NCBI RefSeq assembly: GCF_016403105.1
Contig: NZ_CP046155.1
Coordinates: 1,054,001 to 1,118,000, forward strand
Source of the DNA: Leptolyngbya sp. BL0902
GTDB taxonomy: Bacteria; Cyanobacteriota; Cyanobacteriia; Phormidesmidales; Phormidesmidaceae
DNA length: 64,000 bases
Direction of reading: 5' to 3'
Part shown: positions 9,541 to 17,640 of the stretch, piece by piece
How positions within the stretch are numbered: the first letter of the stretch is position 1
Layout: each line of letters begins with the position of its first letter
The notes under the pieces: generated by a model
What the model saw: only the letters and a program-made list of their open reading frames with translations
The model's database searches: none
Told to the model about the DNA's origin: nothing
Position numbers and translations under genes: made by a program

Positions 9541-10611
9541 GTGAACCCTGTGACCAGATTGCCCCTGGCTACCCACGAAACCCAAGTTCGTAAGGCGGAT
9601 CATCTACGCATTTGCCTTGATGAGAGCGTGCAGTGCCGCCAGGTAACAACAGGCCTGGAGCGGTTTCGGTTTCGCCATTGCGCCCTGCCCGAAGTGGACT
9701 GGCAGGATTTGGCCCTAGAGACCACCTTCCTGGGCCATCGGCTGGGGGCACCGCTGCTGATTTCCTCCATGACGGGCGGCACCGAAGAAGCCCAGCGCAT
9801 TAACCAACGGCTCGCTACCGTAGCTCAGCGCTATGGATTCGCCATGGGGGTTGGCTCTCAGCGGGTGGCCGTGGAAAACCCGGATCTAATGACCACCTTT
9901 CGGGTGCGGGAGGTGGCCCCCGATATCCTACTGCTGGCCAACCTGGGGGCGGTGCAGTTGAACTACGACTATGGCCTCGATCAGTGCCGTCGGGTGGTGG
10001 ATCACCTCGAGGCCAGCGCCCTGATTTTGCACCTCAACCCACTCCAAGAGGCCGTGCAAACCCGAGGCGATACCAATTTCAAAGGGATCTTGAACAAAAT
10101 TGAGCACATCTGCGCCGCCCTACCCGTGCCCGTGGTGGTCAAAGAGGTGGGCAACGGTATTTCTGCGCCCCTGGTGCGGCGGCTGATGGAAGCAGGTGTT
10201 GCCGCCGTGGATGTGGCCGGGGCCGGAGGCACCTCCTGGGCTAAGGTGGAAAGTGAGCGGGCAACGGATCCACTCCAGCGCCGCCTGGGTCAAACCTTTG
10301 CCGACTGGGGCATTCCCACCGCCGATTGCCTCATTGCTGCCCGTCAGGTGGCCCCCACCCTGCCGCTGATTGCCTCCGGTGGCCTGCGGAATGGCCTAGA
10401 GGTCGCCAAAACCCTCGCCCTCGGAGCCGACTTGGCCGGACTCGCCTATCCCTTCCTCAAAGCCGCCAGCGATTCCGAAGACGCCGTAGCCGCCCTAGCC
10501 GATGTCCTGATCGCCGAACTCAAAACCGTCCTCTTCTGCACTGGGCAAGCGACCCTCTCCGGCCTGTGCCAAGAGGGCGTTTTATTAGCCACTTCCATCA
10601 CAGCCCCCTAA
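9541..10611 (+). CDS. fni: Type 2 isopentenyl-diphosphate delta-isomerase
   Basis: A 356-residue FMN/NAD(P)H-dependent isomerase that interconverts isopentenyl and dimethylallyl diphosphate, feeding carotenoid, phytol and quinone synthesis. It has the family signature [10 protein letters not shown] (about residues 74-83), the 'MGVGSQR' flavin-loop motif, 'HLNPLQE' and the late glycine-rich 'ASGGLRNG' phosphate-binding motif. The start is a GTG with no clear Shine-Dalgarno; a second GTG lies three codons on. The GNAT gene starts 16 bp after its stop, suggesting co-transcription. Confidence 0.95.
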   Translation: MNPVTRLPLATHETQVRKADHLRICLDESVQCRQVTTGLERFRFRHCALPEVDWQDLALETTFLGHRLGAPLLISSMTGGTEEAQRINQRLATVAQRYGFAMGVGSQRVAVENPDLMTTFRVREVAPDILLLANLGAVQLNYDYGLDQCRRVVDHLEASALILHLNPLQEAVQTRGDTNFKGILNKIEHICAALPVPVVVKEVGNGISAPLVRRLMEAGVAAVDVAGAGGTSWAKVESERATDPLQRRLGQTFADWGIPTADCLIAARQVAPTLPLIASGGLRNGLEVAKTLALGADLAGLAYPFLKAASDSEDAVAALADVLIAELKTVLFCTGQATLSGLCQEGVLLATSITAP

Positions 10612-10627
10612 CCCCCACCTATCCCCC

Positions 10628-11182
10628 ATGGCCTTCAGCCCTCTGATTCGCGACGAGACCCCTGACGACATCCCCACCATTCGGGCCGTCACCATCGCCG
10701 CCTTTGAAACCCTTGCCATCAGCCTCCACACCGAACACTGGATTATTGAAGCCCTCCGAGCGGCAGGAGCGCTTACCGTGTCCCTGGTGGCGGTGCTGGA
10801 GGATCAAGTAGTTGGCCATATTGCTTTTTCACCCGTCACCATGTCCGACGGTAGCGCAGGATGGTATGGCCTGGGGCCGCTTTCGGTGCTGCCACCCTAC
10901 CAGGGCCAGGGCATTGGTACAGCTTTGGTGAAAGCAGGGCTATCGCGCCTGCAAGACCTCAAGGCCCAGGGGTGCTGCGTGGTGGGACATCCAGCCTACT
11001 ACCCACGGTTTGGCTTTGAACCGTCCTTGGTGCTGACCTGCGAAGATATTCCACCTGAGTTCTTCTTTGTGCTGTCTTTTCAGGGCCAAGTGCCCCAGGG
11101 CACCGCCACCTTCCACAGCGGATTCGAGGTCGATGACGACCCCGCCGAACCAGACGAATCGCAATCGTTTTCCTTAGGATGA
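10628..11182 (+). CDS. GNAT-family N-acetyltransferase (YhbS-like)
   Basis: A 184-residue GNAT acetyltransferase. The acetyl-CoA loop is visible in motif A: 'LGPLSVLPPYQGQGIGTAL' (Q-x-x-G-x-G type, about residues 80-98). The following 'VVGHPAYYPRFGF' block is characteristic of the YhbS/COG3153 subgroup. The acceptor substrate is unknown. It follows fni by 16 bp on the same strand, so probably one transcript, though no functional link is known. The C-terminal tail is acidic (DDDPAEPDE). Confidence 0.88.
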   Translation: MAFSPLIRDETPDDIPTIRAVTIAAFETLAISLHTEHWIIEALRAAGALTVSLVAVLEDQVVGHIAFSPVTMSDGSAGWYGLGPLSVLPPYQGQGIGTALVKAGLSRLQDLKAQGCCVVGHPAYYPRFGFEPSLVLTCEDIPPEFFFVLSFQGQVPQGTATFHSGFEVDDDPAEPDESQSFSLG

Positions 11183-11639
11183 ACCGGAGCACAGCCTGGG
11201 CTATTCTGCATTTATCCTGTGTTCACTTGGCCGAATAGCTGGAAACACTTGAAAGAAGATCTTCTGCCTATTAACGCTAGCAAGCTGCTGGCTTGCCTGA
11301 TGCTTTAGTGAGTGGATGTCTACTTTGAGCGTCTTCACCTAACCCTGTACCGTGGTTCCGGTGCGGCTGTGACGTTCTCCGCCGTATTTGCTGTGATCTG
11401 GCCCTACGATCTGCCGAGTTCGACCAGGCGCTTCAACTTTTGTCCCCGTACTGAGCGGTAGATGAGCACGCAGGGCCGCTTGAAGTCGGTTAATCTGAGT
11501 CATGGGGAGGATCCGGCTAAGGTTGTGGTAATCCCTAGCTCACCTCCCTATTCCTGATTCTGTCAACCCCCTACGGGACAAGGCTTCAGCCCTCTCTCCT
11601 CAAGTTTTGTCCCTGTACCGTGGATTCTTTTAGGCTGAT
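11183..11639. other. Degenerate intergenic stretch with repeated motifs
   Basis: 457 bp without a convincing gene. It holds a 13-bp direct repeat CCCTGTACCGTGG (11343-11355 and 11611-11623). A related pair, AACTTTTGTCCCCGTAC / AAGTTTTGTCCCTGTAC, lies at 11435-11451 and 11602-11618. Such repetition next to a toxin-antitoxin pair suggests remains of a mobile element. Confidence 0.5.
11339..11503 (-). pseudogene. Possible transposase N-terminal remnant
   Basis: A 54-codon minus-strand reading frame starting 'MTQINRLQAALRAHL', which I recall as resembling the start of cyanobacterial IS4-type transposases. It loses any recognisable sequence after about 16 residues and ends early. It lies inside the repeat-bearing gap. 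The match is from memory only, so this may be chance. Confidence 0.25.
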
Positions 11640-11864
11640 TTAAGCCGCAGCATAGATCACATTTGGCTCTGGCAGTGGTTCACCTGTCGCTTCATAGGCG
11701 ATCACTAGGGATTCTAACGCCTCAATACCATTAGTCACCGCCTCAGCGTAGGTATCTCCATGAGTGCGCCATTGCTGCCCTGGAAAATCAGGAAATCCTA
11801 CCAAGAAGCTTTGATCTTCTTCAGACCATTGAATAACCATTTGATATTTGAGATGTTTAGTCAT
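11640..11864 (-). CDS. hicB: HicB-like antitoxin (short form)
   Basis: A 74-residue protein of the HicB/UPF0150 fold ('YQMVIQWSEEDQSFLVGFPDFPG...THGDTYAEAVTNGIEALE'). It is the antitoxin that covers HicA. It ends soon after the partial RNase H-like fold, with no room for the C-terminal helix-turn-helix or ribbon-helix-helix of longer HicB proteins, so DNA-binding autoregulation may be absent or weak. Its ATG overlaps the end of hicA by 8 bases, the usual translational coupling. The pair is more A+T-rich than its neighbours. Confidence 0.88.
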   Translation of the reverse strand: MTKHLKYQMVIQWSEEDQSFLVGFPDFPGQQWRTHGDTYAEAVTNGIEALESLVIAYEATGEPLPEPNVIYAAA

Positions 11865-12066
11865 TATTTTGACTCCTTACAGCTTGAATCGCGTTATCGA
11901 CTTCCTTTTCTTGATAGGGTTTGGCATCTGCGCCATCTTTTCCAGAAACGGTGATTTTGCCGGGATAACGAGGATGTATCCAGTTGGTATGGCTACCCTT
12001 ACCTGGAACCTCCTGAAACCCGGCCTGACGCAACTTCCGTTTTAGCTCTCGGATTTTCTGCGGCAT
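11857..12066 (-). CDS. hicA: HicA-like mRNA interferase toxin
   Basis: A 69-residue HicA toxin with the dsRBD-like fold and the GKGSH catalytic motif (His26). HicA proteins cleave mRNA and are neutralised by the downstream HicB. The start codon lies 9 bp after the aminopeptidase stop codon on the same strand, so the pair could also be read from the aminopeptidase transcript. hicA precedes hicB, the common order. Confidence 0.9.
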   Translation of the reverse strand: MPQKIRELKRKLRQAGFQEVPGKGSHTNWIHPRYPGKITVSGKDGADAKPYQEKEVDNAIQAVRSQNND

Positions 12067-12075
12067 GATTTTTGG

Positions 12076-14697
12076 CTACTTTGCCTTGGCCTCCAACGTC
12101 TCCAACCGACTCTTGAGTTCCTGATTCGCCTTCTTCAGGTCATCCACCTCCTGGCGCAATTGCTCCACCGCCTTGTCTTTACCAATCGCCTTTTGCACCG
12201 TTTGCACGGCTTCCTGGGCGCGGCGGCGCACTCGGCCATCGGGGGTATGTTCCGCCAGGTTTTGCAGAATGCGGATGCCGCGGGCGCTTTCCACCCCTTC
12301 CAAGGCCGCCACAGCAGACACCTGGGTGAGGAAAAAACTTTCGCTGGCGATGGTTTCTAGGCGATCTAGGATGCGTTCGAGGGTGGGTTTGGTTTGGCCC
12401 TTGGAGATCGCCCCCAGGGAGCGAATCGACGCTAGGCGCAGGGCTTGGGGGGTGCCGGGTTCGGTGTATTTCAGCACCAGGTCGAGGGCTTCTTCGGAGG
12501 ATTTGAACTGGCTGAGGGCGGTGATAGCTCCAGAACGCACGGTTTCGTTCCAGCCCTGGCGTTCTTTGAGGATGCTTTCTAGCAGTTTGAGGGTTTTCTT
12601 GTCCTTGGGTTTGCCCTCCAGGTCGGCGGAACCTACCGCACCGAGGGAACGAATTGCCGCCGCTTCCACGTAGTAGCTGGCATCGCCCTTTTCGGCAATG
12701 GCTTTGAGGGCTTTGTAGCTGTCGGCGGTTTTGATGTCGCCCAGGGTGCTGACCACGGCACGGCGGACGCGGGCTTCGGGGTCTTTCAGTCCTTTGAGTA
12801 GTCCTTCAGCGGCCTGATCGAGTTTGATGGAGCCGAGTTGTTCCGCCACTTCGGCCCGCACGCCCCAGAAGGGATCGTCGGTGAGGGCGGTGGTGAGGGC
12901 GGCGACGGCTTCCAGGTTGCCCTTTTTGGCCAGGGCGATGGCGGATTCGATGCGAGAGAGGGGGTCGGGGTCGTGCTGGAGTTGGGCCTTGAGTTCGGCG
13001 ATGGGATACTCTAGCTCCACGGTTTTAAGGAAGTGGTTGCCGAGGTCAAAGCTAATGAAATCGGGCTTTTTGTCGAGGGGGAAATAGAGGGCTTGCTCCC
13101 GTTCGTGGATGCGGACGGTGAAGGATTTGACTTCGACTTTGGCGGTTTTGCCCTGGCTGACGAAGCCAAAACCGATGGGAATTCGTAGGTCGAACAGGCC
13201 GCTGGTGCTGCTGGTGTCGCCGTCCTTGGCCTGGGTTTGGGTGACGGTGAGCTTGGCCAGTTTGCTGTCGGCATCCCAGCTATAGGCCACTTTGTAGTCG
13301 GGGTGGCCACCGCGCAGCACGTACTGGTCGAACAGGGGCCGCAGGTTGCGTCCGGTGGCTTTGTCGATGGCGCGCAGCAGGTCGATGGTTTCCACGGTGC
13401 TATGGGCGTGGTCGTTGACGAAGGTGCGAATCGCCTTCCAGAACAGGTCATCCCCCAGTTCGGCGCGGATCATGTGGTAGACGCAGGCCCCTTTCTCGTA
13501 GATGTGGCGGTCGTAGAGTTCGATGGCTTCGCGATAGACGTGGGTCACCATGGGGCGACGGTAGCGGGTTTTGTCTTCGGTTAGGTAGCTGCGGGCTTCG
13601 CCCAGACGGTAGTAGGCGGCTTCGTCGGGGCCGTATTCCTGCTCCGTCCACATCACTTCGGAATAGGTGGCCATGCCTTCCTTCACCCAGGCGTGGCTCC
13701 AGTGGTTGATCACCAGCAGGTCGCCAAACCATTGGTGGGCCAGTTCGTGGACGACCAGGGATTCGGAACCCCGGTTATCCAGGGCGGCGCGTTCATCCAG
13801 CAGGCAGCGGTCGGTCAAAATCGTAATCGACGTATTTTCCATGCCGCCAAAGATAAAGTCGGCGGCGCAGACCTGGGCGTACTTGGGAAAGGCATATTTA
13901 TAGCCATACTTGTCGCTGAGGAATTCGATCATCCGAGGGGTTTTACCCATGGTGATCTGGCCTTGATCCTTGCGGCCCTTTTCCACGTAGTAGGTGACGG
14001 GGATATCCTGCCACTGGTCTTGAATGATGTCGAATTCGCCCACTGCCAGGGCCATCAAATAGGTGGGGTGAACCTGCTTTTGGTGCCAGTGAAAAACCTT
14101 GTAATCACCGTCTTCGGTCGTGTCGATCAATTCACCATTGGACACCACCTGGTACTGCGCCGGAACCCGCACCTTCATTTCCGAGGTAGACAGCATCCCC
14201 GGATAGTCGAAACATGGGAACCAGTAGCGGGAGTCCTCATCTTCGCCCTGAGTCCACACCTGTACGGGTTTGTTGGGGTAGTGCTTGTCGGGGCCAATGA
14301 AGTAGATGCCCCGCTCCGGCTGCTCTAGACGATAGGCAATGGCCACCGTAAAGGCTTCCCCCGCCGCTGTGGGCTTTTTCAGGCGAATGTGCAACCGCTC
14401 ACCATCGTAGTCAAAGGCTTGCTTGGCGCTGCCGACTTTCACCGACTCAATCTGCTGATTTACCGCATCCAGGGTTAAACTTTCTACCCCATCCCGCACG
14501 GGGTTGATGCGAAGTTTGCAGGTGCCCTCACAGATTTTCTGCTCCAAATCGAGGCTGATGTCCAAAAAAATATGCTCTACCTGCCCCGGACGGTCGGGGT
14601 TGTAGTGGGGTTTGGCCCCCGGCATTTCAAAGGATTTATAGCCGTTGTTGTCGTCTTGGAACAGTTCAATCTGGGCGATGCGATGGGCGTTGGGCAT
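12076..14697 (-). CDS. M1-family zinc aminopeptidase with HEAT-repeat C-terminus
   Basis: An 873-residue gluzincin. It has the substrate-anchoring GGMEN (residues 284-288) and zinc motif HELAH (317-321) followed by Glu340, the HEXXH-X18-E arrangement. The catalytic part spans about 30-480. From about 560 there are HEAT-like repeats ('DPFWGVRAEVAEQLGSI', 'DPEARVRRAVVSTLGDI'). The last 40 residues form a predicted coiled coil (VEQLRQEVDDLKKANQELK). No signal peptide, so cytoplasmic peptide trimming is likely. In architecture it is closer to TAF2/cold-active M1 relatives than to classical PepN. The hicAB pair follows directly. Confidence 0.93.
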   Translation of the reverse strand: MPNAHRIAQIELFQDDNNGYKSFEMPGAKPHYNPDRPGQVEHIFLDISLDLEQKICEGTCKLRINPVRDGVESLTLDAVNQQIESVKVGSAKQAFDYDGERLHIRLKKPTAAGEAFTVAIAYRLEQPERGIYFIGPDKHYPNKPVQVWTQGEDEDSRYWFPCFDYPGMLSTSEMKVRVPAQYQVVSNGELIDTTEDGDYKVFHWHQKQVHPTYLMALAVGEFDIIQDQWQDIPVTYYVEKGRKDQGQITMGKTPRMIEFLSDKYGYKYAFPKYAQVCAADFIFGGMENTSITILTDRCLLDERAALDNRGSESLVVHELAHQWFGDLLVINHWSHAWVKEGMATYSEVMWTEQEYGPDEAAYYRLGEARSYLTEDKTRYRRPMVTHVYREAIELYDRHIYEKGACVYHMIRAELGDDLFWKAIRTFVNDHAHSTVETIDLLRAIDKATGRNLRPLFDQYVLRGGHPDYKVAYSWDADSKLAKLTVTQTQAKDGDTSSTSGLFDLRIPIGFGFVSQGKTAKVEVKSFTVRIHEREQALYFPLDKKPDFISFDLGNHFLKTVELEYPIAELKAQLQHDPDPLSRIESAIALAKKGNLEAVAALTTALTDDPFWGVRAEVAEQLGSIKLDQAAEGLLKGLKDPEARVRRAVVSTLGDIKTADSYKALKAIAEKGDASYYVEAAAIRSLGAVGSADLEGKPKDKKTLKLLESILKERQGWNETVRSGAITALSQFKSSEEALDLVLKYTEPGTPQALRLASIRSLGAISKGQTKPTLERILDRLETIASESFFLTQVSAVAALEGVESARGIRILQNLAEHTPDGRVRRRAQEAVQTVQKAIGKDKAVEQLRQEVDDLKKANQELKSRLETLEAKAK

Positions 14698-14943
14698 GGG
14701 AAGGAGCTGCCTTTTGGAATAGAACGATGGTGAAGCACAATGGATAGCCCCCTAGCCCTCGGCTGACGATGCTTAACCCGCTCGTTAATGAGGGCAGGGC
14801 TTTCTCATTGTATGAATTTTGAGATGCAGGAGGGTTGACGTCGCTCCTGGCAGCGGCACTAGACGGTTAATCCGGCGGGCGACCCCTGACAGGAGAACTG
14901 ACCTAGGGTTCTCCTGCCATGCCTAAAGTGCTCTGAACCGACG

Positions 14944-16056
14944 CTACCCCCGGCTGCTAGCGAGGGCGGCGTAGATAACCTCCTGAGACACATCTCCGGT
15001 GACAATGGCGGAACCCACGCCCTGGGGCAGTACAAACCGCACTTGGCCGTCCTCCACCTTTTTGTCGCCCTGGAGCAGGCGCAAAATATCCTCATCGTTG
15101 AGGTTGGGAGGGAGGGCGGTGGGCAATCCGGTTTTTTCAATGAGGCGATACTGACGGTCGGCGTCCTCTTTGCTCCAGTAGCCTAGGCGGGTGGCGATGT
15201 GTCCGGCGGCGATCATACCAATGGCGACGGCTTCCCCATGGTTAACGCCTCGGTAGTGGGTGAGGCTTTCCACCGCATGGCCGATGGTGTGGCCGTAGTT
15301 GAGGATGGCCCGCAGTCCAGCTTCTTTTTCGTCTTGGGAGACCACATCGGCCTTAGCTTGGCAGGAACGGGTGAGGATTTGGTGACGCAGGTTGTCGCTG
15401 AGATAGCGGAACTGATCCAGCCGTTCGGCGGATTCTAGGGCGGCGAAGAGCTCCGCATCCCAAATAACGCCGTACTTGATCACCTCGGCCATCCCGGCGC
15501 GAAACTCCCGCAGGGGCAAGGTTTTCAGCACGATGGGATCGATCACCACGAGCTGGGGCTGGTGGAAGGCTCCGATCAGGTTTTTGCCCCTGGGATGGTT
15601 GACCCCAGTTTTGCCGCCAATGGAGGCATCCACCATGGCCAGCAGGGAGGTGGGAATTTGCACAAACCGAATCCCTCGCAGCCAGGTCGCCGCTGCAAAT
15701 CCGGTCATGTCACCAATGACGCCGCCCCCTAGGGCCACCATGGCCGACTGGCGCTCTAGGCGAAACTCTAGGGCGGCATCGTAGAGAGACTGAATAGACT
15801 TTAGGTTCTTGTAGCGTTCGCCAGCGGGCAGGAGATGGTACTGTACGGCGTAGCCCGCCTGGGCCAGCGACTCCATGACCGTTTCTCCATAGTGGCGAAA
15901 GATGGTTGGATTGGACACCAACAGCAGCCGCTGACCGGGCTTGACTAGGGGCTGTTCGGCGGTGGCCAACCAGGAGCCAACATGGCTTAACCCTTGATCA
16001 GCCACTACGATGTCGTAGGGGGCATCGGGTAGGGGAACGGGAATTACAGTTTTCAT
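14944..16056 (-). CDS. aroB: 3-dehydroquinate synthase
   Basis: A 370-residue NAD- and zinc-dependent enzyme that closes DAHP to 3-dehydroquinate, step two of the shikimate pathway. It has the NAD-binding '[21 protein letters not shown]' region, the '[20 protein letters not shown]' block, and metal ligands in 'NYGHTIGHA' and the following 'HGEAVAIGM'. The frame is open 65 codons upstream, but that stretch is Cys-rich and unlike the family. The ATG at 16056 ('[18 protein letters not shown]') fits AroB. It lies 239 bp downstream of purB on the same strand, possibly co-transcribed. Confidence 0.96.
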   Translation of the reverse strand: MKTVIPVPLPDAPYDIVVADQGLSHVGSWLATAEQPLVKPGQRLLLVSNPTIFRHYGETVMESLAQAGYAVQYHLLPAGERYKNLKSIQSLYDAALEFRLERQSAMVALGGGVIGDMTGFAAATWLRGIRFVQIPTSLLAMVDASIGGKTGVNHPRGKNLIGAFHQPQLVVIDPIVLKTLPLREFRAGMAEVIKYGVIWDAELFAALESAERLDQFRYLSDNLRHQILTRSCQAKADVVSQDEKEAGLRAILNYGHTIGHAVESLTHYRGVNHGEAVAIGMIAAGHIATRLGYWSKEDADRQYRLIEKTGLPTALPPNLNDEDILRLLQGDKKVEDGQVRFVLPQGVGSAIVTGDVSQEVIYAALASSRG

Positions 16057-16295
16057 AACGACACACCAAGACCTAAGGGAACGGAAACAACCAACCAGGA
16101 AAACAACCCCATCCGCCGAAGCTGACAGGGGGCGGAGACAACAGACAATCGGCAAGGAACAACAGAACCAGCAGAACACCTTGGGCGGCAACCGAGGGAA
16201 TGCCCCGGGTTGCCAGGAGGTTATCTCATCAGGACGGTGGGGCAACCTCACCTCTGCGGGGTAGGGCGCGGGACGCAGATGGCGCAGGCGTTGGC

Positions 16296-17591
16296 CTAGA
16301 TGCCCAGCCGCTGATAGACCTGATCGAGGTTACGCAGGTGGTGGTTGGGGTCAAAACACGCCTCGATCTCGGTCTCGGAGAGGTGGGCTTGCACCCGTTC
16401 ATCCTGGCTGATCAGGTGGCGGAAGTTGCCATCATCGGTGTTCCAGGCGGTGTGGGCGCAGGATTGCACGATGGCGTAGGCTTCCTCACGGGCCAGCCCC
16501 TTTTCCACCAGGGAGAGCATCACCCGCTGGCTGAACACCACCCCACCGTAGACGTTCATATTGCGGGCCATATTCTCAGGATAGACCAGCAGATTCTTCA
16601 CTAGCTCAGTGGTTTCCACCAGCATGAAGTGGGTGAGGATGCAGCTATCGGGCATGGCCACCCGCTCTACAGAGCTGTGGGAAATGTCGCGCTCGTGCCA
16701 GAGGGCGACGTTTTCTAGGGCAGCCATGGCGTTGCCGCGCAGAATGCGGGCCATCCCGGTCAGGCGTTCGGAGCGGATGGGGTTGCGCTTGTGGGGCATG
16801 GCGGAAGACCCCTTCTGCTTTTTGGAGAAAAATTCCTCCACTTCCAACACATCCGTGCGCTGAAGGTTGCGAATTTCCACGGCAAACCGCTCGATGGAGG
16901 CCCCCAGCAGGGCCAGGGCGTTCATAAAGTCGGCATGGATATCGCGGGAGATCACCTGGGTCGAGGCGGTGTCGGGCCGCAGTCCCAAATGCTGGCAGGC
17001 GAGGGCTTCGATTTGGGGGTCGATGTTGGCGTAGGTGCCCACGGCCCCAGAGATTTTGCCCACGGCGATGGTGTCTTGCAGGTGGGTGAGGCGTTCCCGG
17101 TGGCGCAGCATTTCCGCCAGCCAACCCGCCAGCTTAAAGCCAAAGGTAATCGGCTCGGCGTGGATGCCGTGGGAGCGGCCAATCATCACCGTATCTCGGT
17201 GCTCTTGGGCGCGGTAACGAATGGCCTGGATCAGGTTTTCGACGTGCACCATGATCACCTGGAGGCTGTCCACCATTTGCAAAGACAGGGCGGTGTCGAG
17301 CATGTCGGAACTGGTCATGCCTAGGTGGATGTAGCGGCCCGCATCCCCCACGTATTCGTTGAGGTTGGTCAAAAAGGCGATCACATCATGGCGCACCTCG
17401 GCCTCAATTTCTAGGATGCGCTGGGGATCGAACTTCGCCTTCGCCTTGATCTCCTCTACCGCCTCCTTCGGAATATAGCCTAGTTCCGCCTGGGCCTCGC
17501 ACACGGCGATTTCTACCCGCAACCAGGTCTTAAATTTATAGTCATCCGTCCAGAGGTTGCCCATTTCGGGCAGGGTATAGCGTTCAATCAA
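16296..17591 (-). CDS. purB: Adenylosuccinate lyase
   Basis: A 431-residue fumarase/aspartase-superfamily enzyme acting twice in purine synthesis: SAICAR to AICAR and adenylosuccinate to AMP. The family signature [10 protein letters not shown] (about residue 262) with its mobile catalytic Ser loop is intact, as are 'TSSDMLDTA' near 93 and the '[10 protein letters not shown]' catalytic His motif near 138. Length and termini are typical of the short bacterial form. The start '[14 protein letters not shown]' is canonical. It is followed by aroB and preceded 49 bp upstream by the acidic repeat gene. Confidence 0.97.
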   Translation of the reverse strand: MIERYTLPEMGNLWTDDYKFKTWLRVEIAVCEAQAELGYIPKEAVEEIKAKAKFDPQRILEIEAEVRHDVIAFLTNLNEYVGDAGRYIHLGMTSSDMLDTALSLQMVDSLQVIMVHVENLIQAIRYRAQEHRDTVMIGRSHGIHAEPITFGFKLAGWLAEMLRHRERLTHLQDTIAVGKISGAVGTYANIDPQIEALACQHLGLRPDTASTQVISRDIHADFMNALALLGASIERFAVEIRNLQRTDVLEVEEFFSKKQKGSSAMPHKRNPIRSERLTGMARILRGNAMAALENVALWHERDISHSSVERVAMPDSCILTHFMLVETTELVKNLLVYPENMARNMNVYGGVVFSQRVMLSLVEKGLAREEAYAIVQSCAHTAWNTDDGNFRHLISQDERVQAHLSETEIEACFDPNHHLRNLDQVYQRLGI

Positions 17592-17640
17592 GGCTTTGGG
17601 CTGAATACAACCGTCTTATTTTACCCGCCTTTTACTCGCC

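Noticed and set aside
13693..14328. 211-codon + strand frame inside the aminopeptidase
   Set aside because: Antisense to the conserved zinc-binding region of a clear M1 peptidase; no family match.
14944..16251. Long-form start of aroB with 65 extra residues
   Set aside because: The extra stretch is Cys/Phe-rich, unlike AroB, and the conserved N-terminus begins at ATG 16056.
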